DNA from: Flavobacterium araucananum
GTDB lineage: Bacteria > Bacteroidota > Bacteroidia > Flavobacteriales > Flavobacteriaceae
Assembly (NCBI RefSeq): GCF_002222055.1
Contig: NZ_MUGS01000034.1
Span: 62,001-126,000 of the forward strand
DNA: 64,000 bases
Direction of reading: 5' to 3'
A model generated the notes under the pieces. The model did not search any database. It was not told where the DNA came from and was given only the letters and a program-made list of their open reading frames with translations. Positions 1 to 8,607 of this stretch are shown piece after piece; within the stretch, counting starts at the first letter, position 1; every line of letters starts with the position of its first letter. The position numbers and the translations under genes are program-made.

Positions 1-1206
1 AAATATGATTTGTATGGAAAAATGGCAATCCCCAAAAAACACGATGTCGAAAACGAAGTCTCGATTATCTATCGTTATGCCGCAGAAAAAAGAGGCGTTT
101 TTGTGAATCTTGCCTTGCATGAAAACTTTGGATTAACCGTTATTGAATCAGCAAGTTCAGGTTTGCCCGTTGTTGTCACTAAAAATGGCGGACCGTCAGA
201 AATTATTCCAACCTGCCAGAACGGAGAATTAGTAAATCCGTTAGACGAAGACGAGATCAAAAAAGCACTACGTAACATTTTGACCAATGAAAATCAATGG
301 AAATATTACTCGAATAATGGCGCAATTAATATTCAAAAACACTACAGCTGGTTAAGTCATGTCAATCAATATGTCGATTTGATTAACGAAAACTTATCAG
401 CATCATCCGGTTCCGGCATTAAAAAGCAACAATATCCCAATATTAATATTGACCGGTTAAAAAGAAAAGTAGGGCATTTGTTTGTCTCGGATATCGATGG
501 TACACTTATAGAACCTAAACTGAATAATCCGGGGCTAAAAGAGTTAAAAGAACATTTGGTTAATCGTACGGATAAGATGGCTTTTGCGCTTGCTACAGGA
601 AGAAATTTAGCACTCGTAAAAAAAGTAATCGAAGAAGAGCAATTTCCTTTACCGGATTTTATTATTTGCGCTGTAGGAACAGAGATTTATTATACCAACG
701 GAACAGCGTATATTTTAGACAAAGGCTGGGCTAGATTTTTGGCAGGTCGCTGGAAAAGAGACGATATCGTAAAGCGTCTTAAAGAGATTAAGTGGCTGCG
801 AATGCAGGAAGAAGAAGCTCAAAATCCTTATAAAATCTCGTACTATTATGATAAAGAAAAATACGATTACGACCAATTAATTGCTGTTTTGGGTGTAGGA
901 TGGTACAAAGTAAATATTATTCCGAGTCATGGCGAGTTTATTGATTTTATACCCAAAAGAGCCTCAAAAGGAAATGCCATTAAATTTTTGTGCCGTAAAT
1001 GGTCTATTCCGTTATCCAATGTTATTGCGGCAGGCGATTCAGGAAACGATATTGATATGTTCAGAGGATCTGTAAAAGGAATTATTGTAGGTAACAGAAG
1101 CGTAGAATTGGCCAATTATGAAACTACAAAAAACATTTATGTGGCAAAAAGCCCTGCATCGTCAGGGATTTTAGAAGGATTAAAACATTATAAAATAATT
1201 AAATAA
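1..1206 (+). CDS. Sucrose-phosphate synthase/phosphatase, 3' part
   Basis: The reading frame is open from the first base, so the gene begins upstream of the window. The visible N-terminal part is the end of a GT-B (GT4-type) glycosyltransferase: it has LYGKMAIPKKH, as in sucrose-phosphate synthases, and the donor-site pattern HENFGLTVIESASSGLPVV. From about visible residue 160 it continues as a HAD-IIB phosphatase with the DxD nucleophile motif in SDIDGTL (near residue 164) and a late GDSGNDIDM motif. A fused protein of this kind would make sucrose-6-phosphate from UDP-glucose and fructose-6-phosphate and then dephosphorylate it. The next gene encodes a GH32-like protein, which fits a sucrose locus. 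The family call is firm. Bifunctionality is inferred because the N-terminus is not visible. Confidence 0.88.
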   Translation, partial: KYDLYGKMAIPKKHDVENEVSIIYRYAAEKRGVFVNLALHENFGLTVIESASSGLPVVVTKNGGPSEIIPTCQNGELVNPLDEDEIKKALRNILTNENQWKYYSNNGAINIQKHYSWLSHVNQYVDLINENLSASSGSGIKKQQYPNINIDRLKRKVGHLFVSDIDGTLIEPKLNNPGLKELKEHLVNRTDKMAFALATGRNLALVKKVIEEEQFPLPDFIICAVGTEIYYTNGTAYILDKGWARFLAGRWKRDDIVKRLKEIKWLRMQEEEAQNPYKISYYYDKEKYDYDQLIAVLGVGWYKVNIIPSHGEFIDFIPKRASKGNAIKFLCRKWSIPLSNVIAAGDSGNDIDMFRGSVKGIIVGNRSVELANYETTKNIYVAKSPASSGILEGLKHYKIIK

Positions 1207-1338
1207 CCCGTTGGCTGTAATTATTTTAGCACAGAGAAATATAGAATTTGCATGCTGCAAAAAAAGGAGTTTCACCTCATTAGAAAGGATACCCCATAAG
1301 AGTGTTAAATATATTTTATGAATTACAGCCAGCACGTT
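1205..1338. repeat. Degenerate short inverted-repeat element (copy E)
   Basis: The ends of this intergenic stretch are imperfect inverted repeats: 1205-1223 begins AACCCGTTGGCTGTAATTA, and 1320-1338 is nearly its reverse complement. The left end resembles the sequence before other repeat copies at about 16.8 and 41.4 kb (AACCCGTTG followed by TGTA/TTTA and AACACATAGAAACATAG-like sequence). The interior has diverged, so I treat it as a decayed member of the same family. Confidence 0.5.
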
Positions 1339-1355
1339 AAATAAAATGAAGTAAT

Positions 1356-2876
1356 ATGTATTCAGGTTCAGGATTTAGTAGTTGGGAAATAGGCGATGTT
1401 GATGTTTTTATAGATGAAAACGGAGTGCATCATTTATTTCATTTAATAATTCCAAATCACGATTATATTGCACACGCAATATCAAAAGACGGGCTTTCCT
1501 GGAAACGGGTAAAAAATGCCGTGTGGGTTGGAGATCCCGGAGAATGGGATGATGATATGTTGTGGACCATGCACGTGAGTAAAAATGCTGACGGAGCAGG
1601 TTACGAAATGTATTATACAGGACTTAAACGTCAGGATAAAGGGATTATGCAAAAAGTAGGACGAGCAGTTTCGCAAGATTTAATTCATTGGACAAAAGAA
1701 AATCTATATGGTTTACCCTTAAAAAGTGATGCCCCTTATTATGAAAGTTTCGATAACAATCCGCGTGAATGGCTTAGTTTTCGAGATCCTTATAAATACC
1801 GGTTTGAGAACGAAGACTATTTGCTTATTTGCGCCCGTAGTGCAGTAGGACCAACCTATAGGCGAGGCTGTATTGGTGTAGCAAAAAGAAGCGAAAAAGG
1901 CTTTGTACTGCAAAAACCGTTGCATATTGCCTATGTTTATGATGATATCGAATGTCCTTGTGTTGTCGAAATAAAAGGAATGCACTATTTGTTAGGCTCG
2001 ATCAGAGAAGATATAAAAGTTAGATATTGGTTTTCGCCCGATTTTAAGGGAGAATATCATGCTTTTCATAATAATGTATTGCTGCCGCAGGGTAATTATG
2101 CCGCCAGAATTGTAAAAGAAGGGGAGTATTACCTGATTTACAATTTTTATTTTGTTGGAGGAAACGTCAATACACATCGGGTAATTCCGCCACCAAAACA
2201 ATTGGATGTAGATACAAATGGCAGACTTTTATTAAAAACGTACCACCATTGGAGAACACTTTATCAAAGAACAATTGTTCAAAAAAACTTAGCACTTCCC
2301 ATTCCTATTTTAGGAAATCCAGCCGCAAATTTTGAGTTAGAAAACGAAAACAAATGGCGGTTTGGCTGTCGAAGCGGCTACGAAGTTTTTTGTTTCGAGA
2401 AACCCTCCAGTAATTTTGTCTGGGAAGGAACACTGGCTGTTGAAGGAATGGGGAAAACAGGTTTTGTAATCGAATGCGACGAGGAGGGAACCGCTTATTA
2501 TATCTCGATTGATTTTGTAAACGGTTACGTTCAGTTCAGAGCCTGGGGATTTAATGAAAAAGACGTGAAGAATAACTTTGTTTTCGAAAATATTCAAACC
2601 AATCAGTTTGAGATCGTCGAGAATAAGCAAATTTATTTTAAGATCATCCGATACGGAAATTACTATGAACTTTCGATCAATGACATTGTCAAATTGACTT
2701 TATTGGATTTCAAATACAGCGAAGGCAAGATTGGTGTATATGTTTGCTCAGCGATTGTATCTCTGAGCGATTCAAAAATTCACGTAATCCCGGAACCAGA
2801 GAACGAATATGCCACATCTGACCCCAACAAATCATTTGAAGAATACAATAAAATCACGCAAATTAATAAAGAGTAA
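1356..2876 (+). CDS. GH32-like sucrose/fructan-active protein
   Basis: The 506-residue protein has no signal peptide. Residues 1-300 look like a GH32-type five-bladed propeller, with an SFRDPY motif (RDP, transition-state stabiliser) and a DIECPCVV motif (EC, acid/base Glu). The usual WMNDPNG nucleophile motif is replaced by a diverged DVDVFID stretch near the N-terminus. Residues from about 325 form a beta-sandwich-like C-terminal domain of the sort attached to GH32 enzymes. It follows the sucrose-phosphate synthase, so sucrose or a related fructoside is a likely substrate. Because it is cytoplasmic and the nucleophile motif is diverged, it could be an intracellular invertase, a transferase or a binding protein. 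ATG 1356 is the first start in frame with the conserved region. Confidence 0.7.
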   Translation: MYSGSGFSSWEIGDVDVFIDENGVHHLFHLIIPNHDYIAHAISKDGLSWKRVKNAVWVGDPGEWDDDMLWTMHVSKNADGAGYEMYYTGLKRQDKGIMQKVGRAVSQDLIHWTKENLYGLPLKSDAPYYESFDNNPREWLSFRDPYKYRFENEDYLLICARSAVGPTYRRGCIGVAKRSEKGFVLQKPLHIAYVYDDIECPCVVEIKGMHYLLGSIREDIKVRYWFSPDFKGEYHAFHNNVLLPQGNYAARIVKEGEYYLIYNFYFVGGNVNTHRVIPPPKQLDVDTNGRLLLKTYHHWRTLYQRTIVQKNLALPIPILGNPAANFELENENKWRFGCRSGYEVFCFEKPSSNFVWEGTLAVEGMGKTGFVIECDEEGTAYYISIDFVNGYVQFRAWGFNEKDVKNNFVFENIQTNQFEIVENKQIYFKIIRYGNYYELSINDIVKLTLLDFKYSEGKIGVYVCSAIVSLSDSKIHVIPEPENEYATSDPNKSFEEYNKITQINKE

Positions 2877-2956
2877 AAGATGCAAAACGCCCTAAATGCC
2901 ATCAGGAAATAATCGTCTTTAAGGCAGACTTGCAATAATTAAAAGAAGTAACCAAA

Positions 2957-3005
2957 AAAAAATCCTCTCGCCAGCAATCAAATCTGCCGGACGAGAGGAT
3001 TTTTA
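2957..3005. terminator. Intrinsic terminator after the GH32-like gene
   Basis: A-rich sequence leads into a stem AATCCTCTCG paired with CGAGAGGATT (about 2961-2970 and 2992-3001), followed by a T-run. The A-tract on one side and T-tract on the other would allow function in both directions between the convergent genes at 2876 and 3108. Confidence 0.8.
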
Positions 3006-3072
3006 TAATCGATTCTCCAATCTATAATTCAAGATCTCTCCTCTATTCTCTTTCCTCTATTCTCTATTCTCT

Positions 3073-3107
3073 AAAATCTAAAATCTAAAATCTAAAATCT
3101 AAAATCT
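3073..3107. repeat. Five tandem copies of a 7-bp repeat
   Basis: The heptamer AAAATCT is repeated five times without interruption, ending against the stop codon of the leftward gene at 3108. Looser CTCTATTCT-type repeats precede it from about 3020. It is a simple-sequence tract that could vary in length. Confidence 0.85.
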
Positions 3108-3701
3108 CTACTCCTTATACAAAATAATAGTAGCTTTATATCCCGTACCCACATTCCATTGACTGGCCTGAATAACGGCGCCTTTGTCATCATGAACTTC
3201 AAATTCGGCAGTGTTAGGAGATGCAGAGCCCTCGTTTAAAGCTTCAAAATCAATTTTGTTTATTCCGGGAACCAATGTTATTTTAAATCCCTGAAAATCG
3301 CCATTTAAACTTACTTCAGGTTCAATTACTTTATCGTTCAGATAAACCCTGATTTTATCGCCATCTACAAAAGCAGCATCACGATACCGAACTGTAGAAA
3401 CAGACGTATTGGTCACAAAACCTCCCAAATACTCATTTCTTCTGTAAAAAATACCTTCAACATTTGCTTCCGGTTTATACAAACTATTGTTTTTATAGAG
3501 ATCTTCCGGATTAATTTTTAAAACTGTTGGCTCTTTTGGAAGCGGCGGTTCTTCTTTTGGCGGAGTTTCTGTGGGTGGCAAAACTTCTTTGGTCTCTGCG
3601 TTTTTGGCCGGAATGGGTTTGTATTTTCCCTTTAATTCTTTTTGCGAGTATCCTTGTATCGAAATACTAATTATAATAACTAAAAATAATATCCTGTTCA
3701 T
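3108..3701 (-). CDS. Small secreted protein of unknown function
   Basis: I chose the ATG at 3701 because it is followed at once by a clear signal peptide (MNRILFLVIIISISIQGYSQ); a longer open frame up to 3878 would bury this. The mature protein of about 175 residues has a proline/glutamate-rich spacer (PPTETPPKEEPPLPKEP) and then a beta-rich C-terminal half containing YRRNEYLGGF and GINKIDF. It is probably periplasmic or on the outer surface. I do not recognise the family. The 7-bp tandem repeat abuts its stop codon. Confidence 0.7.
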   Translation of the reverse strand: MNRILFLVIIISISIQGYSQKELKGKYKPIPAKNAETKEVLPPTETPPKEEPPLPKEPTVLKINPEDLYKNNSLYKPEANVEGIFYRRNEYLGGFVTNTSVSTVRYRDAAFVDGDKIRVYLNDKVIEPEVSLNGDFQGFKITLVPGINKIDFEALNEGSASPNTAEFEVHDDKGAVIQASQWNVGTGYKATIILYKE

Positions 3702-4218
3702 AAATCTTATAATATTAATAAATAAATAGAAAGTAACCCTTAAAACAAAAGGCATTAATCTCTCCTTATTAAAACAGGTAATAAAAGCATTTATTGCCTT
3801 TATACCAATTTTTTTATCGAAAAACGGGAGAGTAGCCAGTTCAGAATAAACACAATTCTTTCGGTTTTCTTTACACAAAAAAGCAGTAATTGATGGGGTA
3901 ATTTTTTTGAGATAATTGTGCGAAGAAGTTTAAAGTTACTAAAAAAGAAGTTCATATCCTTGTTTTGTGTAGGATGGAGGCAAAGTAAAGCCCTTCGTTA
4001 AGAAAATATCTACTAAAAAACAGGTAAAAAAAAGATTTTTAGAATAACTTTTATTAGAAGTTTAAAACGCTATTCTTTTGATTTAGGTACTGTTTTATAG
4101 GTTATTAACCATATTTTTTTCTATTCAATACACACCACACAAGTGATATTCAGTGCTTATTTTTTTTAAATATTCAGAAAATAAATTTAAACTCTACTAA
4201 TTACATAGAATTTATATG
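3702..4218. other. Intergenic, A+T-rich leader region
   Basis: About 500 bp separate the start of the leftward secreted-protein gene from the promoter of the SAM riboswitch. I see no convincing reading frame beyond the in-frame upstream extension of the secreted gene, and no repeat. It presumably holds the promoter of the leftward gene. Confidence 0.4.
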
Positions 4219-4226
4219 TATATTTG
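4219..4226 (+). promoter_or_regulatory. Bacteroidetes-type -7 box for the riboswitch transcript
   Basis: TATATTTG matches the TAnnTTTG -7 element used by the primary sigma factor of Bacteroidetes. It lies about 23 bases before the riboswitch, so transcription would start near 4232. No clear -33 TTTG is present. Confidence 0.55.
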
Positions 4227-4248
4227 CAGCAGCAGAATATTTCTGCAT

Positions 4249-4348
4249 GACTTATCCAGAAAGACTGAGGGATTAGGCCCTGTGATGTCTTAGCAACCTG
4301 TTGCCAAATAAGGTGCTAAATCCTTCCGCTGTAGCGGACAGATAAGAA
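4249..4348 (+). ncRNA. SAM-I (S-box) riboswitch
   Basis: The aptamer is recognisable by its conserved core: CTTATCcAGAaAGaCTGAGGG, then GATGTCTTAGCAACCTG, then AAGGTGCTAAATCC. The P1 stem is closed by CTTATC at 4251-4256 pairing with GATAAG at 4341-4346. S-adenosylmethionine binding normally represses methionine or SAM synthesis genes. Here no methionine gene follows; only a short interrupted frame lies downstream before a thioredoxin gene about 500 bp away. A weak hairpin and T-run at about 4373-4397 could be its expression platform. Confidence 0.92.
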
Positions 4349-4372
4349 AGATTTCCTTGGTAAATCTGAATA

Positions 4373-4397
4373 AGGTCAAATTGTTAAAACCTTTTTT
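4373..4397 (+). terminator. Possible riboswitch terminator hairpin
   Basis: AAGGT and ACCTT can pair around an A+T-rich loop, and the second arm runs into six Ts. It lies 25 bases after the riboswitch P1 stem, where an expression platform would be expected. The stem is short, so this is tentative. Confidence 0.4.
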
Positions 4398-4406
4398 GAA
4401 ATTAAA

Positions 4407-4688
4407 ATGAAAACTGAACTATTATTTTTACACGCCTGTTCTGCGCAATTAAATTTGCCTTTTAGAGAAAATGAAACTTTAGTTTTCCGAATGCGAATAC
4501 CTTAAAATTTTCCAATCAATTTTTATTGTTTCTACAGTGTTTATGTATGGCCATTATGTAATAGGCCTGCGGATACTCATGTTCAATTTTCTAAAAACAC
4601 CTTTCGGAATCAATTTAAATTACCGTCTGGACATAAATATTATAAATCAATTTTGAACACGAATTCCACTAATTTGCACAAATTTTAA
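4407..4688 (+). pseudogene. Interrupted small frame under the SAM riboswitch
   Basis: ATG 4407 opens a 32-codon frame (MKTELLFLHACSAQLNLPF and so on) that ends at TAA 4503. Read past that stop, the same frame stays open to TAA 4686-4688 and includes CNRPADTHVQFSKNTFRNQF. The last dozen codons are encoded by the left arm of an inverted repeat. Either the 32-residue peptide is a real small protein, or this is a decayed gene of about 90 codons that the riboswitch once controlled. The sequence matches no methionine enzyme I know. One stop in 94 codons could also be chance in A+T-rich DNA. Confidence 0.4.
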
Positions 4689-4744
4689 TAAGTTAACCTT
4701 GTTTGTGAAATTAATTTCACAAACGAATTAGTGCAATTCGTGTT
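4656..4744. repeat. Nested inverted repeat
   Basis: The outer arms at 4656-4676 (starting AACACGAATTCCACTAATTT) and 4724-4744 are near-perfect reverse complements. Inside them, 4701-4724 is a perfect 24-base palindrome built on GTTTGTGAAATT. The arrangement can fold into a long cruciform or hairpin and resembles a REP/MITE-type element. No gene lies within it. Confidence 0.75.
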
Positions 4745-4843
4745 ACTTTTTTACTTGTGTCCACACGGTAGGAGACTATCGGGACTATGTGTTAAAATTA
4801 ATAAGTTTCAAGAGCAAATAAATCAACTTTAAATTATATACAA

Positions 4844-5833
4844 ATGAAAAAAATACTATTATTTCTGGCACTGTCTTTAAGCGCGGCAGGAGTTCAGGCA
4901 CAAGATGCAAATGTGCAATTAAAAGGAACCGTTACGGATACGGTAGCTAAATATGTGTACTTGCAAAAGTTTCATAACAAGATGTTTACCACAATAGATT
5001 CGGTAAAAGTAACAAACGGCAATTTTGCTTTTAAAACAAAAGTCAAACTTCCGGAATTGTACGGATTAAGTGTTAATACGGCAAATACGCCCTTGTATAT
5101 TTTTCTTGAAAATACACCAATTACAGTAAAATTGAGCCCGGTTAAATATTACAGCACATCGGTAGTAGAAGGATCTGCATCGCAGGATTTGTTTGATGCT
5201 TATCGCAAAAGTCAAGATTTGGAGATTAGTAAATTTATAACAGAACATCCTAAATCCCTGGTGTCTGCCTATGTATTGTATCGAAACTGGTCGTATCGCT
5301 TAACTCCGGATCAGATCACACAAAACATTGCACTTTTGGACAAAAGTTTGCACAGCAGCACGTATGTAAAAGAACTTCAGGATCTGGTAAAGGTGCTGAA
5401 TGGATTGCAGGTTGGTAAAAAAGCACCGGATTTTACCGCCAAAGATCCTGAAGGAAAATTGGTGCGTTTTTCAGAAAATCTAAAAGGCTATACTTTAGTT
5501 GATTTCTGGGCTTCATGGTGTGGACCTTGCCGAAAAGAAAATCCAAATATCGTAGCCGCTTACAAAGAATATCACGACAAAGGATTTAACGTGTTTGGTG
5601 TTTCATTAGACAAAAAGAAAGAAAACTGGGTAAAAGGAATTAAAGACGACAACCTGAACTGGTTGCAAGTTTCAGAATTAATCTTCTGGAATAGCGAAAT
5701 CGCCAAATTATATGGTGTAAGAGCAATTCCTGCCAATTATCTGGTAGATTCTAAAGGTATTATCGTAGCGAGAAATCTTCGTGGCGAAGAATTGCAGGCT
5801 ACACTTAAGTCACTTTTGAATACTAGTAATTAA
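4844..5833 (+). CDS. TlpA-like thiol-disulfide oxidoreductase (DUF4369 + thioredoxin)
   Basis: The protein has 329 residues. Residues 1-19 are a signal peptide (MKKILLFLALSLSAAGVQA). Residues about 20-120 resemble the DUF4369 beta domain that precedes thioredoxin folds in Bacteroidetes. Residues about 190-325 form an AhpC/TSA-thioredoxin domain with the redox motif WCGPC (Cys226 and Cys229) and a cis-proline in RAIPANY. It should act in the periplasm, reducing or isomerising disulfides in exported proteins. It stands alone, downstream of the riboswitch region, with no obvious partner. The family is clear; the substrate is unknown. Confidence 0.9.
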   Translation: MKKILLFLALSLSAAGVQAQDANVQLKGTVTDTVAKYVYLQKFHNKMFTTIDSVKVTNGNFAFKTKVKLPELYGLSVNTANTPLYIFLENTPITVKLSPVKYYSTSVVEGSASQDLFDAYRKSQDLEISKFITEHPKSLVSAYVLYRNWSYRLTPDQITQNIALLDKSLHSSTYVKELQDLVKVLNGLQVGKKAPDFTAKDPEGKLVRFSENLKGYTLVDFWASWCGPCRKENPNIVAAYKEYHDKGFNVFGVSLDKKKENWVKGIKDDNLNWLQVSELIFWNSEIAKLYGVRAIPANYLVDSKGIIVARNLRGEELQATLKSLLNTSN

Positions 5834-6113
5834 TACAAGACACGGTAAGTTACTAAAGGCTAGGATTTAACCTAAACGCAACATGATTGCAAAACATTGA
5901 AATACTATCATTGAACCACTACCATTGAAGTTTGCAGCTTGAGTTATGGTATATATATGTTAACGCAACTTTGTGTCAATTTGTAACTTTAGCTTAGTAA
6001 ATCCTTTGTTTGTCCTCTAAAATCAGTCAATGTATTGGTTTTTATTAAAATGGTTATGTAAGCTTACTGCGGTGGTAATCAAAGTTTAAAAAAGATGTTA
6101 ATTTAAAAATGAT

Positions 6114-7601
6114 ATGGAAATGAATGTAATGGATAAAAAAACGAAACCAAGTTTGTTAGAACACTATTTTTCTAAATTTAGAGGTAATACAATTGGCATA
6201 AATCATACATTCGAATCGGCTTATGGCAAACAAAAGTTACTTTATGCAGATTGGGTTGCCAGCGGCAGGTTGTATGTACCAATTGAAGATATCATGCTCA
6301 ATAAAATAGGACCAATGATTGCCAATACACATTCGTTTTCGAGCGAAACAGGCAAGGCTTCGACCTACGCGTATAATCATGCCAGAGACGTTATAAAAAA
6401 GCATGTTAACGCCCATGAATCGGATGTTTTAGTGACCACCGGAACCGGCATGACAGCTGCTTTGTCAAAATTGCAGCGTATTATTGGTTTACGTCAGGGT
6501 ACAGTTGTAAACAGTAACGACAAACCGGTCGTTTTTATAACACACATGGAGCATCATTCGAATCAGGTTTCGTGGTACGAAACCAATGCAGATGTGGTAG
6601 TTTTACCTCCTGATGAAAATAATTTGGTAGATCCGGAGAAACTTTCTCAGGCACTTAAAAAATATGCAGACAGAACCTTAAAGATTGGTTCTTTTACCGG
6701 AGGTTCTAATGTTACGGGTATTATCACGCCTTATCATGAATTGGCTAAAATCCTGCATCAGAACAACGGATTTTGTTTTGTCGATTTTGCAGCTTCGGCA
6801 CCTTACATTCAAATCGATATGCATCCTGAAGATCCGGAACAGCAATTGGACGCTATTTTCTTCTCGCCACATAAATTTCTGGGAGGTCCCGGAACCTCCG
6901 GTGTTTTGGTTTTTAATGAGAAATTATACAAATCAAATTTTCCTGATAATCCTGGTGGCGGAAACGTAAAAAGTACCAATCCGTGGGGAGAATATCATTA
7001 TAGCGACAATATCGAAGTACGGGAAGATGGCGGAACTCCCGGTTTTTTGCAAGTGATAAGAACTGCTTTGGCACTAAAACTAAAAGACCAGATGGGAGTA
7101 GAAAACATCAAAAGCAGAGAAAAAGAATTGTTGGAGCTTTGTTATGCTGAGTTTCAAAAGATACCGGGTTTGTCTCTTTTGGGAGATCTAAAAACAGATC
7201 GAATTGGTTGTGTTTCTTTTATAATCGAAGATCTTCATTATAATTTAATTGTAAGATTGTTAAACGATCGTTTTGGGATTCAGGTTCGTGGTGGCTGGTC
7301 GTGTGCCAGTACCTATGCGCACTATTTATTTGATATTAATGAAAAAAAATCCAAAGAAATAACCCATGAACTACTGCAGAAAAATCAGACCAATAAACCG
7401 GGCTGGGTACGTTTGTCACTGCATCCGATAACAACAAATGCCGAAGTTTTATTTATTAGTGATGCCCTGCAACAAGTAGTTTTAAACCATAAAGAATGGC
7501 AAAAAGATTACCAGCATAATATTGCCACAAATGAGTTTGAAAGTGTTGTAAAAGAGGAAACTATAGAAACTGATGTAAAGGAATGGTTTTGGTTAGAATG
7601 A
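6114..7601 (+). CDS. Class-V PLP-dependent aminotransferase/cysteine desulfurase-like
   Basis: The 495-residue protein is cytosolic with a fold type I PLP architecture. It has the Schiff-base lysine in SPHKFLGGPGTSG (Lys254), an upstream cofactor region MEHHSNQVSW, the aspartate in CFVDFAASAP, and a cysteine in GGWSCAS (Cys397) at the position of the SufS/CsdA catalytic cysteine. The protein is longer than typical SufS (about 405), and there are no suf genes nearby. It may be a selenocysteine-lyase/isopenicillin-epimerase-like desulfurase rather than the Fe-S assembly enzyme. Starts at 6114 or 6129 are both possible, since several ATGs cluster there. Confidence 0.85.
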   Translation: MEMNVMDKKTKPSLLEHYFSKFRGNTIGINHTFESAYGKQKLLYADWVASGRLYVPIEDIMLNKIGPMIANTHSFSSETGKASTYAYNHARDVIKKHVNAHESDVLVTTGTGMTAALSKLQRIIGLRQGTVVNSNDKPVVFITHMEHHSNQVSWYETNADVVVLPPDENNLVDPEKLSQALKKYADRTLKIGSFTGGSNVTGIITPYHELAKILHQNNGFCFVDFAASAPYIQIDMHPEDPEQQLDAIFFSPHKFLGGPGTSGVLVFNEKLYKSNFPDNPGGGNVKSTNPWGEYHYSDNIEVREDGGTPGFLQVIRTALALKLKDQMGVENIKSREKELLELCYAEFQKIPGLSLLGDLKTDRIGCVSFIIEDLHYNLIVRLLNDRFGIQVRGGWSCASTYAHYLFDINEKKSKEITHELLQKNQTNKPGWVRLSLHPITTNAEVLFISDALQQVVLNHKEWQKDYQHNIATNEFESVVKEETIETDVKEWFWLE

Positions 7602-7749
7602 TATGGTTTTTCTGTTGGACATGATTAAAGGCTGCGATTTTTACCAAAGCTCCATAAGGGCGATATATCTTTATGTGTTCAAAATAAATCTTTTAGTAAG
7701 TACTTCAAAACTGTATTAGACGATACATTTACATCAAAAAATAATCAGA

Positions 7750-8196
7750 ATGAATAATAATATAACAGGCTTTCATCATTTTGCGATTAAAGCACAGGAT
7801 TTTGAAAAAACAGTCGCATTTTACAGCACCCTTAATTTTGAGGTGGTACACGATTGGAGTCTTCCCGAGTTCAATTTAGAAAAATGTATAATGCTAAAAA
7901 ACAAAGGATTTGATTGTTATATCGAAATATGCGATAACAATGCTGATTTTCCTACTCAGGGACGCAAAAGAAAACTAGGAGATCCGTATGTCGAAAATGC
8001 GCTTTTGCACATTTGTTTTACTGTTGTTGATGCTAAAAAAGCGTATGAAGAAGCAATCGAAAATGGTGCAAAACCATTATCTGCAAAAGAAACGCTGGAA
8101 CTTAGAAGTTCTGGAAAAAGTGTAACGGTGAGTAATAGTCTGGTCTATAGCCCCAACGGAGAAGTAATTGAGTTTCTGGAATCGGTCAGTTTTTAG
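7750..8196 (+). CDS. VOC-superfamily (glyoxalase-like) protein
   Basis: The 148-residue protein has the paired beta-alpha-beta-beta-beta layout of the vicinal oxygen chelate superfamily. It begins GFHHFAIKAQDFEKTVAFY, has LLHICFTVVDAKKAYEEA at the start of the second half, and ends in NGEVIEFLE. His near residue 9, His near 89 and the terminal Glu are candidate metal ligands. Such proteins are lyases, dioxygenases or resistance proteins. Nothing in the context fixes the substrate. Confidence 0.82.
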   Translation: MNNNITGFHHFAIKAQDFEKTVAFYSTLNFEVVHDWSLPEFNLEKCIMLKNKGFDCYIEICDNNADFPTQGRKRKLGDPYVENALLHICFTVVDAKKAYEEAIENGAKPLSAKETLELRSSGKSVTVSNSLVYSPNGEVIEFLESVSF

Positions 8197-8271
8197 ATTC
8201 CGGACTCTTTTAAAATGATAAAAAATAAGTAGAAGGGAAATTTCTTAAAGATGAAATTTTCCTGATATTGT

Positions 8272-8304
8272 AACCTCGTCCCTGATCAGGCCGAGGTTTT
8301 TTTG
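8272..8304 (+). terminator. Intrinsic terminator after the VOC gene
   Basis: The stem AACCTCG (8272-8278) pairs with CGAGGTT (8292-8298) and is followed by a T-run. The rest of the 8197-8607 gap shows no further gene. Confidence 0.85.
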
Positions 8305-8607
8305 TAATAACTTTGATCGCCACCGTACGATTATAGCTTTTCTGCACCATTAACAACAAAACCAAACACCTTCATTAAAGGGATAAAGAAAAAAATTAAC
8401 AGTTATTGTGCGGATATTTTAGAAATTTCATCGCAAAAATAGGGTTTGCGAGGTTGTTTTGTTAATAAGCGGCAAATCAGAATTTTAGGATAGGTTTAAG
8501 GGTTTGACTATTGTCTTTTCCAAATTTCTACCGTTATTTTGTAATCTGTTTTTATGTGACAAAAAAACAGCAAAAGAAAGGAATCAAAATAACAAAAACA
8601 AAAAAAA

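Noticed and set aside
3702..3878. Longer N-terminus for the secreted protein ending at 3108
   Set aside because: The extension places 59 residues before an obvious signal peptide starting at 3701.
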